Positions 18,601-26,079 of a DNA stretch of 64,000 nucleotides are shown one piece after another. Positions within the stretch are counted from its first letter, which is position 1, and each line of letters opens with the position of its first letter. The notes below the pieces were generated by a model. The model was given only the letters and a program-made list of their open reading frames with translations, was not told the DNA's origin and searched no databases. The DNA lies in NCBI RefSeq assembly GCF_002019645.1, contig NZ_KV917374.1:1019452-1083451 (forward strand). Reading direction: 5' to 3'. The translations under genes and the position numbers were made by a program. Source of the DNA: Litchfieldia alkalitelluris. GTDB lineage: Bacteria > Bacillota > Bacilli > Bacillales > Bacillaceae_L.

Positions 18601-20394
18601 GACTTTTGTTTCTTTTAAAATAGTTGTTTCGAAGGTTGTGCTACTGTTACCGACGGGATCGATGGAAAAAGCAGTTACTTTAATCGTTCCATCTGATAAG
18701 CTTAACAGGTCCAAGGTTTCGCTAAATACACCATCTTCATTAGCAGTTGTGGCCAATTGTATATCCTCATGGAAACCGTCAGATATAGTGATTTCAACCA
18801 CCGAAAGAGGTTCAGCTCTACCACTAAGAAGATAACTATTGGCATTCTCATTATTAATATTCTCTGTGTTTTCGATAGCTGGCACGACGGTATGGGTATC
18901 TTTTTGAATCGTAGATGTTACCCGTTCACTTATATTTCCAGCTGCATCTCTAGCAGTTGCCGTCATAGTTAGTGTCCCATCTTGAAGAGGGGAGACATCA
19001 AATCGATGAGTGAAATCTCCATTCGCGTCCGCCACGACTTGCGCAGACAAGGAAGGGTTTTTTCCATCTGTAATAACAATATCAACAAAAGCATTGGCTT
19101 CTGTTGTTCCTCTAACATCAAACTCCTTTGCATTATTACCTGTGATAAGTTCAAGTGGTCCTATTTCAGGCAAGATAGGTGCATCTGTGTCAGCGGGTTC
19201 TGGTGGCTGTTCAACAGCATTAGTACCCGGTATATTCAATGTTTGTCCAACAAAAATAAGATCCGATGTAAGGTTGTTGGTTGTTTTAATTGTTTCAACT
19301 GTTGTCCCAAATCTTCTTGCAATAACAGATAAAGTATCACCAAATACGACTGTATAGCTTGTCATTTCAACTGTTACATTAGGCTCAGTTGTAGTTTCAT
19401 TGTTCGTTTGTTGAGGGATATTTAAAATTTGACCTACAAAAATACGATCTGAAGTAAGCTGATTCAGTGATGTAATCTCTTCGACTGTTACACCAAATCT
19501 TCTTGCAATCAATGACAGAGTATCCCCAGATACAACTGTATAACTGATCGTTTCTGCAGGTGCTTCAGATTGAGGTACCACCGCTGGTTCAGGAGTTACC
19601 GTGTTTTCCTCATTTACAGGCTGGACCGGTATTGTTAAAACCTGTCCAACAAAAATCATATCTGTAGTTAACTGATTATTAGTTTTAATCGCGTCAACCG
19701 TCGTATTAAATTTTTTTGCAATAAGTGATAAAGTGTCTCCGGAAACAACTGTATAGTTTGTGATTGTCGTATCTGGTTCAGTTATAGGTGATTCTTCTAC
19801 AGTTGGTTGCTTAGTTGGCTGTGGTATTTTTAATTTTTGGCCAATTGTAATAGTGTCTGTTGTTAATTGATTATAGCTTTTGATGTCAGATACTGTTGTA
19901 TAATAGCGCCTCGCAATTAATGATAAGCTGTCACCTGCTGACACCGTATAGGTAAAATAGGGCAGTTTTAGTACCTGTCCTATTTTTAATACATCTGAAG
20001 ATAACCCATTTAGTTCTTTGATTGAAGAAACCGTCACATTATAGCGTCTTGCAAGGGAATAAAGAGTTTCTCCGGATTGTACGGTATGATTATCATACTG
20101 ATACACAGGTTGAACTTGAGTCGTGCTAGCTAGTGCTTGTGTATTTGGGGAATCTATATAATAAAAGGATGTAATAAGAAGAGCCCCCATGACCACTTTT
20201 ACTGCTGATATTTTAATGTTTGGGAATGTTTGCTTAATTAAGTCCTGGATCTGGGTTTGTAATTCACCCTTTTTTCCAGGTGAGTGACCAAGCTCATCGG
20301 CAAATTCAGTTAGTTGGTCTTGTAGGTGGATAGTTAATGTGTAGGTATTATCACTATTTAGTTTTAGTTCGTAGTTTTGAAAATACAGATTCAT
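15685..20394 (-). CDS. giant LysM / Ig-like repeat / GH18 cell wall glycosidase
   Basis: The 1569-residue product, counted from ATG 20394 (SD AGAGGAG), has this order: a 60-residue N-terminal region, one membrane segment (~63-80), five LysM domains (~100-385), seven Ig-like repeats of ~90 residues (~398-1071) each ending near KDT, a sixth LysM (~1075-1120), a GH18 domain (~1126-1440), and two C-terminal LysM. The GH18 signature is DGVNVDLEN (~1224). It keeps the catalytic Glu but has Asn at the first Asp, as in the YaaH/SleL spore-cortex glucosaminidases. It probably cleaves peptidoglycan, possibly during germination. The Ig-like stalk is unusual for that family. An upstream in-frame ATG at 20481 lacks an SD. 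Confidence 0.9.
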   Translation of the reverse strand: MNLYFQNYELKLNSDNTYTLTIHLQDQLTEFADELGHSPGKKGELQTQIQDLIKQTFPNIKISAVKVVMGALLITSFYYIDSPNTQALASTTQVQPVYQYDNHTVQSGETLYSLARRYNVTVSSIKELNGLSSDVLKIGQVLKLPYFTYTVSAGDSLSLIARRYYTTVSDIKSYNQLTTDTITIGQKLKIPQPTKQPTVEESPITEPDTTITNYTVVSGDTLSLIAKKFNTTVDAIKTNNQLTTDMIFVGQVLTIPVQPVNEENTVTPEPAVVPQSEAPAETISYTVVSGDTLSLIARRFGVTVEEITSLNQLTSDRIFVGQILNIPQQTNNETTTEPNVTVEMTSYTVVFGDTLSVIARRFGTTVETIKTTNNLTSDLIFVGQTLNIPGTNAVEQPPEPADTDAPILPEIGPLELITGNNAKEFDVRGTTEANAFVDIVITDGKNPSLSAQVVADANGDFTHRFDVSPLQDGTLTMTATARDAAGNISERVTSTIQKDTHTVVPAIENTENINNENANSYLLSGRAEPLSVVEITISDGFHEDIQLATTANEDGVFSETLDLLSLSDGTIKVTAFSIDPVGNSSTTFETTILKETKVIAPTIDNEIIVNRENMEKFSIFGHAQPRTVVDITISDGVNPVVTATATADDNGEYYVVVDLSSLTDSTLAVEARSTSKAGVKSETSLVTLQKDTLSPNAPTFTNEGYINAENQTSYTFTGEGEPNTHVAIVVTNRLNQEKSATTTTDESGRYELPMDLSELTDGDLFIHVTTKDEAGNESPSIIKTLVKDTVGPTDFTLQPLASLFSGNKTNYSLSGKTEPNTIVGITLSDGTTTISETITPTETGEFEFVVDAQNLADGEITVNFYVTDTAGNVQPQQPAIIVKDTTAPTESTLALPSYVNQSNMNHYILKGTNVEDGATVHAVITDGVSRVEAETTAVNGAFEVGLDVSTLVDGPLRIELTQTDQAGNTSITQTKLIEKDTVIVKPTVTKSGFSYVNGEFLYTIIGSAEPNSLVTIFVTDRVGSESISKDGISDQTGYFSLSIPLSQFSTTQDLRVTVNQLDSAKNESERLDLSTHSYLVVAGDTLYSIAKRFNTTVDALRLVNYLPTNTVSVGQTLRLPVTATEVLNLGYLYFGDIKHYTNTVNQTNQSINVVAPSYFDINSDGTLKLTHQLDPAFIETMHQQGVRVVPFLSNHWNREKGRAMLANKEQAAQQIADAIAHYNLDGVNVDLENITDADRSSFTAFVRLLRLKIPAHKEVSVAVAANPHGWNTGWHGAYDYNNLGKYADYLMIMSYDESYPGGEAGPVASLPWVERSIQYAINQGVPRDKIVMGIAHYGRYWIEGLDYGGFGISNTKIQEVLSKYEHTVVFDEASQSVKATVTIKADDPITFVSGSSLTPGTYTIWYENEESIKRKLALVSKYNIRGVGNWSLGQDNIDIWRNYSTILPASIPITSVPYSEPDSTYYLTYTVVSGDSLWAIAERNNTTIAAIKEANQLSTDSLYIGQVLRIPQNTPITVEETLTVTTYTVASGDSLWLIASRFKTTVSAIKETNQLTSDTVYIGQVLVIP

Positions 20395-20527
20395 ATGATA
20401 AAACTCCTCTAAACGTAGTCTCCACTTTTTATTCTGCCAAATGATAGTAAAATGATTCAGGATTTTTTTAGAAGCCTTCATCTGAATGAGTGCGCCATGG
20501 AGGATGAAAATAGTGTGATTACCATGT

Positions 20528-20579
20528 GTGGAATGAGCGGAGAGCCACTTGACTCCTACTGATATGCGCTCAGCGAGCC
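20528..20579 (+). repeat. module A remnant (5' end only)
   Basis: GTGGAATGAGCGGAGAGCCA, then CTTGACTCCT, and decays after CAGCGAGCC. It is preceded by the linker words GCGCCATGGAGGATGAAAA. Confidence 0.75.
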
Positions 20580-20655
20580 AAAGGTTTCTTTTGTTTTTCG
20601 AATTTTAATCTATTTTTAAGCGAATTGTTAGGGAGTATTGTGTTTTGATAAGCGA

Positions 20656-20780
20656 TTTAGTAGTTCTTTGAAAGTTTATTTTCGAAATTTTGTCGAATAC
20701 GTTCGAACTGGGGGATTTATTTTCGAGATTCGCGTGTTTATTTTAGAAATCATCTGTTTATCGATTATTCGACACTACTT
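20656..20780 (+). repeat. TTTATTTTCGA word array, ~21-bp period
   Basis: Units start at 20656 (TTTAG), 20675 (TTTATTTTCGA), 20696 (degenerate, keeps TTCGA), 20716 (TTTATTTTCGA), 20737 (TTTATTTTAGA) and 20757 (TTTATCGA). Spacings are 19, 21, 20, 21 and 20. Confidence 0.6.
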
Positions 20781-20902
20781 CGCATAAGTTACCTTAAAAG
20801 CAAATTCAGCCTAGACATGCTTTTTGGATTTTTAATGTATGGAATTACGTCTTCAATACAAACTATAGGGGTGAAAACCAAATAAAGAACAGGAGGGAAA
20901 TT

Positions 20903-21529
20903 ATGAAGAAAATCTTAGTTTTAACACTTGCGATTATGTTTGCACTTCCAGTTGTATCTCAACCAAGTGCCCAAATTAAAATGTTTAAAGAACCTCCATT
21001 TGAGTTTTATAAAGTGTCAAAAGGAGATTCGTTTTGGTACATAGCGCAGCGATATGGACTTGATTACAAACGTTTGATGGAGCTTAACCCAGATGTGGTT
21101 CCGACGAATATGCATGTTGGAGAGGTAATCCGTTTAAAGCCATCTGCATCTCACCATAGTTCATTTGAGGATCAAGTAGTAAAGCTTGTAAATCAGGAGA
21201 GAGCAAAGCAGGGGTTAAAACCTTTAACACATCGTGCTGATTTGAAAAATGTAGCACACAAAAAGGCTGAGGATATGATTAATTCTAATTACTTCTCTCA
21301 CACAAGTCCAAACTACGGATCGCCTTTCCAAATGTTAAAAACGTTTGGAATTAGTTATCAGTCGGCTGGAGAAAACATTGCTAAAGGCCAAAAAACACCA
21401 CAAGAGGTTATGAACGCATGGATGAATTCACCAGGACATCGCGCGAATATCCTTAAGCCAGAATATGATTCAATTGGTGTTGGATTCTATCACAGTGCAT
21501 GGGTTCAAATGTTTATTAAGGCAAGATAA
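20903..21529 (+). CDS. secreted LysM and CAP domain protein
   Basis: The 208-residue product has a signal peptide (~1-24), a LysM domain (~36-77, YKVSKGDSFWYIAQRYGL) and a CAP/SCP domain (~87-206; VNQERAKQGL, HTSPNYG, AGENIA, SPGHRANIL). It resembles B. subtilis YkwD-like proteins and spore-associated LysM-CAP proteins; the CAP domain's activity in Bacillus is unknown. SD AGGAGGG precedes the ATG. It lies divergent from the GH18 glycosidase, so both may act on the cell wall or spore coat. Confidence 0.9.
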   Translation: MKKILVLTLAIMFALPVVSQPSAQIKMFKEPPFEFYKVSKGDSFWYIAQRYGLDYKRLMELNPDVVPTNMHVGEVIRLKPSASHHSSFEDQVVKLVNQERAKQGLKPLTHRADLKNVAHKKAEDMINSNYFSHTSPNYGSPFQMLKTFGISYQSAGENIAKGQKTPQEVMNAWMNSPGHRANILKPEYDSIGVGFYHSAWVQMFIKAR

Positions 21530-21535
21530 TGTGTA

Positions 21536-21568
21536 AAAAGGGGCATCCATTACGAGGGTGCCCTTTTA
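21536..21568 (+). terminator. rho-independent terminator of the LysM-CAP gene
   Basis: AAAAAGGGGCATCC pairs imperfectly with GGGTGCCCTTTT. It lies 6 bases after the stop. Confidence 0.7.
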
Positions 21569-21599
21569 AAAAGATAGGAAAGTATAAAAAAATTGTGCT

Positions 21600-21990
21600 T
21601 TCAGTTGTAAAGGAAGAATTAGTACGCCCTGTTCTGTTGGAGAGAGTGAAGAGTGAAGTAGAATGCTCGAAAGAATTTATGGAAGAGGTAGCACGAATCA
21701 TAATGGTTTTAAAAAAATTTCCTTTATTGATTTTTCGCGTAGGTAAAGGAAATCATAAGCGTAGAAATTCCCGCTATTGAATCTATAAGGGCTTAAGCAG
21801 CAGATATAAGGGGAGAAATTCCCGTTAAGTTCACAAATATATGACTATATCTTAAGTTTGGTATCTTATAAGCGGAAAAACTCCCCTTATATTTAGGGAA
21901 ATGTTGATATTTCTTAAATTAAGCGGAATATTTACGTTTAAATTCAACCAAGAGAAATCAACATGATGGACACAGCCACTTAAAATAGCA
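21600..21990. repeat. duplicated intergenic segment, copy 2, with AAGCGGA palindromes
   Basis: Diverged copy of 15120-15500: the coding fragment (AAAGAATTTATGGAAGAGGT, then GCACGAATCATAATGG), the palindrome series (ATAAGCGTAG..., ATAAGGGGAG..., ATAAGCGGAA..., TTAAGCGGAATATT...) and the ending GGACACAGCCA all align in order. An 83-codon frame across 21529-21780 runs through the terminator and is not a credible gene. Confidence 0.65.
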
Positions 21991-22037
21991 AAGTAAACTC
22001 CTAGAAAAATAGAATTAGTTGACTAATCAAACAAATT

Positions 22038-22151
22038 TTATCCACAAATTGTTGTCGAATATCCTTACATATTCACGACTTATCCACGAGTTTTGGTAGT
22101 TTATCCACGACTATTGAAAGTTTATCCACGACTTATCGCAAATTATCCACG
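22038..22151 (+). repeat. 21-bp phased TTATCCACG (DnaA-box-like) array
   Basis: TTATCCACA at 22038 (a perfect DnaA box), a degenerate ATATCCTTA at 22059, and TTATCCACG at 22080, 22101, 22122 and 22143. All spacings are exactly 21 bases. TTATCCACG differs from the DnaA box TTATNCACA at the last base. The array lies 150-260 bases upstream of the cobalamin riboswitch of nrdAB. Confidence 0.75.
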
Positions 22152-22299
22152 AATCTTAGTCAAATATCATTTTTTCGCCAAAAATCGACAAAGATTAAAA
22201 GCGTATTTTATGATTGCACAATTTGTCCAATGAGCTTATACTAAAATAAGTAATTTCAATATCTAGTATATATAGTTTAGTTAAATACAATATACAGTA

Positions 22300-22475
22300 T
22301 CATCCGGTAAAAACGGTGTCGAATAAGTGACATAATAGGGAATCTGGTGTAAATCCAGAACTGTCCCCGCAACTGTAAAATGCTGATGAAATAGGGAACA
22401 TCCACTGTGAGTACTAGGCTCATGGGAAGGACCTTACAGTAAGATGAAGCATTAGTCAGGAGACCTGCCATTTTT
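22300..22475 (+). promoter_or_regulatory. cobalamin (adenosylcobalamin) riboswitch of nrdAB
   Basis: Conserved core elements are present in order: AATAGGGAATCTGGTG, ACTGTCCCCGCAACTGTAA, and the B12 box AGTCAGGAGACCTGCC. The aptamer is followed by a terminator. AAGATGA (22441-22447), inside the aptamer, can pair with the terminator's left arm TCATCTT, a simple antiterminator. Cobalamin binding would therefore be expected to shut nrdAB off. Confidence 0.95.
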
Positions 22476-22561
22476 ACTTAGTACTATCTTTTTCGGGAGT
22501 TGAGAGGATAGGGCGAGGACCTTTGGTGTATTCCACCTTATCTTCTTCGTTCTATCTTGCT

Positions 22562-22586
22562 CATCTTACAAAGATGGGTTTTTTTA
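22562..22586 (+). terminator. riboswitch-controlled terminator upstream of nrdA
   Basis: CATCTT ACA AAGATG GG then seven T, 38 bases before the nrdA start. Confidence 0.88.
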
Positions 22587-22624
22587 TTACAAACAAGCGC
22601 AAATTGGGAAAGGGGTAATGGGGA

Positions 22625-24886
22625 ATGGCACTAAAGGAAGTTTTGCATTTTTCAAATTTAGAATCTTCAAATGTGGAGGGAATAATAGAGTATGTTACTC
22701 AACAAACCTCGAAATTTCCACATTTACATGTAGATGATTATAAGGAGAAAATCTCTCAAATCTTTTTACATAAAACAAATTCAACAAAAGATCAAATTGC
22801 CAATACACTAATTCTGGCTGCTCTAGAACGAGTGACAATGCTGGAACCAGATTGGACTTACGTAGCTGCAGCTTTTTATTTAGACCGACTCTATTTTCAT
22901 GCATCTCAAAATAGACAATATGCAACGAATGGTAAATATGGATCTTTTCATGAGTTGTTGCAGAAATTAACTGACATGGGAATCTATCATTCTATGTTAT
23001 TGAATAAATATTCTAAAGAAGAAATTCAGGAGCTAGAAGGGTTAATTAATCCAGAAAATGATGGCCTTTTTACATACATAGGTCTCATTACTTTAGCTGA
23101 AAGATACTTGGCAAAATCGCATCAAGGTGAAGTGTTTGAGCTTCCACAAGAAAGACTACTTATTATAGCCATGACATTGATGGTAAATGAACCAAAAGAA
23201 AATAGACTAACGCTTATTAAAGAAGCGTATTGGGCATTGTCCAATTTATATATGACTGTTGCTACTCCAACACTTTCTAATGCAGGAAAAAGCTATGGAC
23301 AGCTTTCTAGTTGTTTTATAGATACAGTGGATGATAGTTTAAGAGGCATTTATGATTCAAATACGGACATTGCCAATCTTTCGAAAAACGGTGGAGGAAT
23401 TGGTGTATACCTTGGTAAAATTCGCTCGCGTGGGAGTGACATCAAGGGCTTTAAGGGAGTCTCTTCTGGAACGATTCCTTGGATGAAGCAGTTAAATAAT
23501 ACGGCTGTAAGTGTTGATCAATTAGGACAACGCCAAGGAGCCATTGCGGTTTACCTCGATGTTTGGCACAAAGATATCTTCTCTTTTCTTGAAACGAGAT
23601 TAAATAATGGAGATGAGAGATTACGAACTCATGACTTATTTACAGGTGTGTGTATCCCTGACTTGTTTATGGAAAGTGTAGAACAGCGCGGAGATTGGTA
23701 TTTGTTTGATCCACATGAGGTTCGTAGAGTGATGGGTTATTCATTAGAGGATTTCTTCGATGAAGAAGAGGGGGATGGTGAATTCCGCCGTCGTTATAAA
23801 GAATGTGTGAACCACCCTACACTTTCAAAACAAAAGGTAGCAGCCATTGACATTTTCAAATCAATCATGATTTCACAGCTTGAAACAGGGACTCCTTATA
23901 TGTTTTATCGAGATACAGTGAATCGAGCAAATAGCAATAAGCATTGTGGGATTGTTTACTGCAGCAATTTATGTACAGAAATCACTCAAAACCAAAGCAT
24001 CACAACTGTCATCGAGGAAAGAACAGAAGATGGCAAGATCATTATTGAAAAGACTCCAGGAGATTTTGTTGTGTGCAACTTATCTTCAATTTCTTTAGCG
24101 AAGGCAGTCCAGGATGATGTGCTAGAACGCCTTATATCTGTACAAGTGAGGATGCTTGACAATGTTATTGATTTAAATGAAATTCCTGTTCTTCAAGCAA
24201 ATTTAACCAATAAAAAGTATCGTGGGATCGGTCTAGGAACCTTTGGCTGGCATCATTTGCTTGCTCTTAAAGGAATTGCTTGGGAAACCGAAGAAGCAAT
24301 TGCATATTGTGATGAGGTTTATGAAAAAATTTCCTTTTTAACAATCAAAGCAAGTATGGAATTAGCCAAAGAAAAGGGATCATACCCAGTGTTTAAAGGC
24401 TCTGACTGGGAAACAGGAGACTATTTTACTCGTCAAGGCTATCAGTCTGAAGAATGGACAGTGCTAAAAAATGATGTACAAGCTCAGGGTATTCGAAATG
24501 GTTATCTGTTAGCAGTTGCGCCGAACTCATCAACAGCAATTATAGCGGGTTCTACATCTGGGATAGATCCAATTTTCCGCAAAGAATACTCTGAAGAAAA
24601 GAAGGATTATAAAATTCCAGTAACTGCACCAGATCTTAATCCGATGACAAACTGGTATTATAAATCCGTTTATCTGATTGATCAAAAATGGAGTATTAAA
24701 CAAAATGCGATGCGCCAACGACATATAGACCAATCGATCTCGTTTAATTTGTATGTTCGAAATGATATTAAAGCAAAAGAGCTTCTTGATCTGCACATGC
24801 TTGCATGGGAAAGTGGCTTGAAAACAACCTATTATGTACGTTCAACTTCTAGTGCGGTGATAGAAGATTGTGAAAGTTGTCAGTAA
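22625..24886 (+). CDS. nrdA: class I ribonucleotide reductase, large subunit
   Basis: This subunit reduces ribonucleoside diphosphates to deoxy forms, using a radical supplied by NrdB. It has 753 residues. Active-site cysteines are visible: C230 (GQLSSC), the thiyl-radical C450 in NLCTE, and C484 (VVCNLSS). The redox-relay tail CESCQ ends the protein (C749, C752). No typical N-terminal ATP-cone sequence is evident, so overall activity control by ATP/dATP may be missing. The SD AAAGGGG ends 9 bases before ATG 22625. It is not the usual Bacillus nrdI-nrdE-nrdF arrangement. The B12 riboswitch upstream suggests a B12-dependent class II reductase elsewhere in the genome. Confidence 0.95.
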   Translation: MALKEVLHFSNLESSNVEGIIEYVTQQTSKFPHLHVDDYKEKISQIFLHKTNSTKDQIANTLILAALERVTMLEPDWTYVAAAFYLDRLYFHASQNRQYATNGKYGSFHELLQKLTDMGIYHSMLLNKYSKEEIQELEGLINPENDGLFTYIGLITLAERYLAKSHQGEVFELPQERLLIIAMTLMVNEPKENRLTLIKEAYWALSNLYMTVATPTLSNAGKSYGQLSSCFIDTVDDSLRGIYDSNTDIANLSKNGGGIGVYLGKIRSRGSDIKGFKGVSSGTIPWMKQLNNTAVSVDQLGQRQGAIAVYLDVWHKDIFSFLETRLNNGDERLRTHDLFTGVCIPDLFMESVEQRGDWYLFDPHEVRRVMGYSLEDFFDEEEGDGEFRRRYKECVNHPTLSKQKVAAIDIFKSIMISQLETGTPYMFYRDTVNRANSNKHCGIVYCSNLCTEITQNQSITTVIEERTEDGKIIIEKTPGDFVVCNLSSISLAKAVQDDVLERLISVQVRMLDNVIDLNEIPVLQANLTNKKYRGIGLGTFGWHHLLALKGIAWETEEAIAYCDEVYEKISFLTIKASMELAKEKGSYPVFKGSDWETGDYFTRQGYQSEEWTVLKNDVQAQGIRNGYLLAVAPNSSTAIIAGSTSGIDPIFRKEYSEEKKDYKIPVTAPDLNPMTNWYYKSVYLIDQKWSIKQNAMRQRHIDQSISFNLYVRNDIKAKELLDLHMLAWESGLKTTYYVRSTSSAVIEDCESCQ

Positions 24887-24905
24887 GGAAGGAAGGATGA
24901 GTTAA

Positions 24906-25949
24906 TTGAGCATAGTGGAAAAACGAAAAATCATTGATAGCCATGCACCAAACCGTTCAACTGGAATTGTAAATGGACAAAGCTCAAATATTCTTAATTG
25001 GGATGATGTACGTTATTCCTGGGCATATCCTAAATATAAAGTAATGCTATCTAATTTTTGGACACCTTTTGAAATTAATATGAGTAAGGATATAAAGCAA
25101 TTTCCACAATTAACGGATGTGGAGCAAGAAGCTTTTTTGAAAATTATCGGTTTATTAGCTTTATTAGATAGTATTCAATCAGATTATGCATCAAAGGTAG
25201 CAGATTATTTAACAGATTCTTCGTTAAATGCATTAATGATTATGCTCGCGCAACAGGAGGTTATCCATAATCATTCATATTCTTATGTGCTTTCAAGTAT
25301 TGTTCCGAAGAAAAAACAGGATGAGGTGTTTGAATTTTGGAGAACAGAAGAAACATTGCGCGAGAGAAATGATTTTATAACAAATGGCTATCGAGCGTTC
25401 TCCGAGAATCCGACGATTGAAAATTTTCTTAAATCAATCATCTATGATGTGATTTTAGAAGGATTATTCTTTTATTCAGGGTTTGCTTTCTTTTACAATC
25501 TTGCACGTAACCAAAAGATGGTAGCTACTTCAACGATGATAAATTACATTAATCGTGATGAACAAATTCATGTAGGACTTTTCGAAAAGATTTATAAAGA
25601 AGTATTAAATGAAAATCCACAATATCGGACGAAAGAGCTTGAAGAATTTGCTGTGGAGACTTTTCGTCAAGCTGCATTGCTTGAAATTGAATGGGGACGT
25701 CAAGTCATTGGTGATAAAATGGATGGAATTACAATGCCTGAACTGGAACAATATATTCAATTTATGGCGAATAAACGTTGTAACCAGCTTGGTCATGGAA
25801 GAGCAGTTTTTCCAGAAGCACCTATAAATAACCCGATGAGATGGATTATTGCATACCAAGAGGTAGACCTAGGGAAAACAGATTTCTTTGAGCAAAAGTC
25901 ACGTCAATATACAAAAACAAGTGATGTAAATGGGTTTGATGATTTGTAA
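24906..25949 (+). CDS. nrdB: class I ribonucleotide reductase, small (radical) subunit
   Basis: The 347-residue product generates the tyrosyl radical at a di-metal site. Ligands and radical Tyr are visible: D88 (ALLDSI), E118 and H121 in QQEVIHNHSY, Y125, a Glu in EGLFFYSG, and the DEQIH pair (E, H). Spacing matches E. coli D84/E115/H118/Y122 closely. Whether iron or manganese is used cannot be read from sequence. It starts at TTG 24906, 17 bases after the nrdA stop, with a GGAAGGATGAG SD region. No terminator follows, so transcripts may run into the leader of the glycerol-1-phosphate dehydrogenase. Confidence 0.95.
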   Translation: MSIVEKRKIIDSHAPNRSTGIVNGQSSNILNWDDVRYSWAYPKYKVMLSNFWTPFEINMSKDIKQFPQLTDVEQEAFLKIIGLLALLDSIQSDYASKVADYLTDSSLNALMIMLAQQEVIHNHSYSYVLSSIVPKKKQDEVFEFWRTEETLRERNDFITNGYRAFSENPTIENFLKSIIYDVILEGLFFYSGFAFFYNLARNQKMVATSTMINYINRDEQIHVGLFEKIYKEVLNENPQYRTKELEEFAVETFRQAALLEIEWGRQVIGDKMDGITMPELEQYIQFMANKRCNQLGHGRAVFPEAPINNPMRWIIAYQEVDLGKTDFFEQKSRQYTKTSDVNGFDDL

Positions 25950-25978
25950 TTGATCCCTTTTTACCTAATTAACAAAAG

Positions 25979-26072
25979 CTTAATCTAGATTTTATATACT
26001 ACAAACCACATATCGTTAATATATAGATTAATAAGAAACTTAATCTTCATGTTAACTTATGTGGTTTGGAGG
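25979..26072 (+). promoter_or_regulatory. structured 5' leader masking the egsA SD
   Basis: CAAACCACATA (26002-26012) pairs perfectly over 11 bp with TATGTGGTTTG (26058-26068), the last base of which enters the SD GGAGG. Inside, AGATTAA (26025-26031) pairs with TTAATCT (26040-26046). The same AGATTAA could instead pair with another TTAATCT at 25980-25986. The structure is visible; a regulatory role is inference. Confidence 0.5.
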
Positions 26073-26079
26073 CTATCAA

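Noticed and set aside
21529-21780. 83-codon frame following the LysM-CAP gene
   Set aside because: Runs through the transcription terminator and into the duplicated palindrome region; only a decayed fragment in the middle resembles coding sequence.
22020-22160. Chromosomal origin of replication
   Set aside because: The DnaA-box-like sites are on a rigid 21-bp grid, there is no dnaA/dnaN nearby, and the gene neighbourhood is not that of oriC; unrelated words show the same spacing elsewhere.
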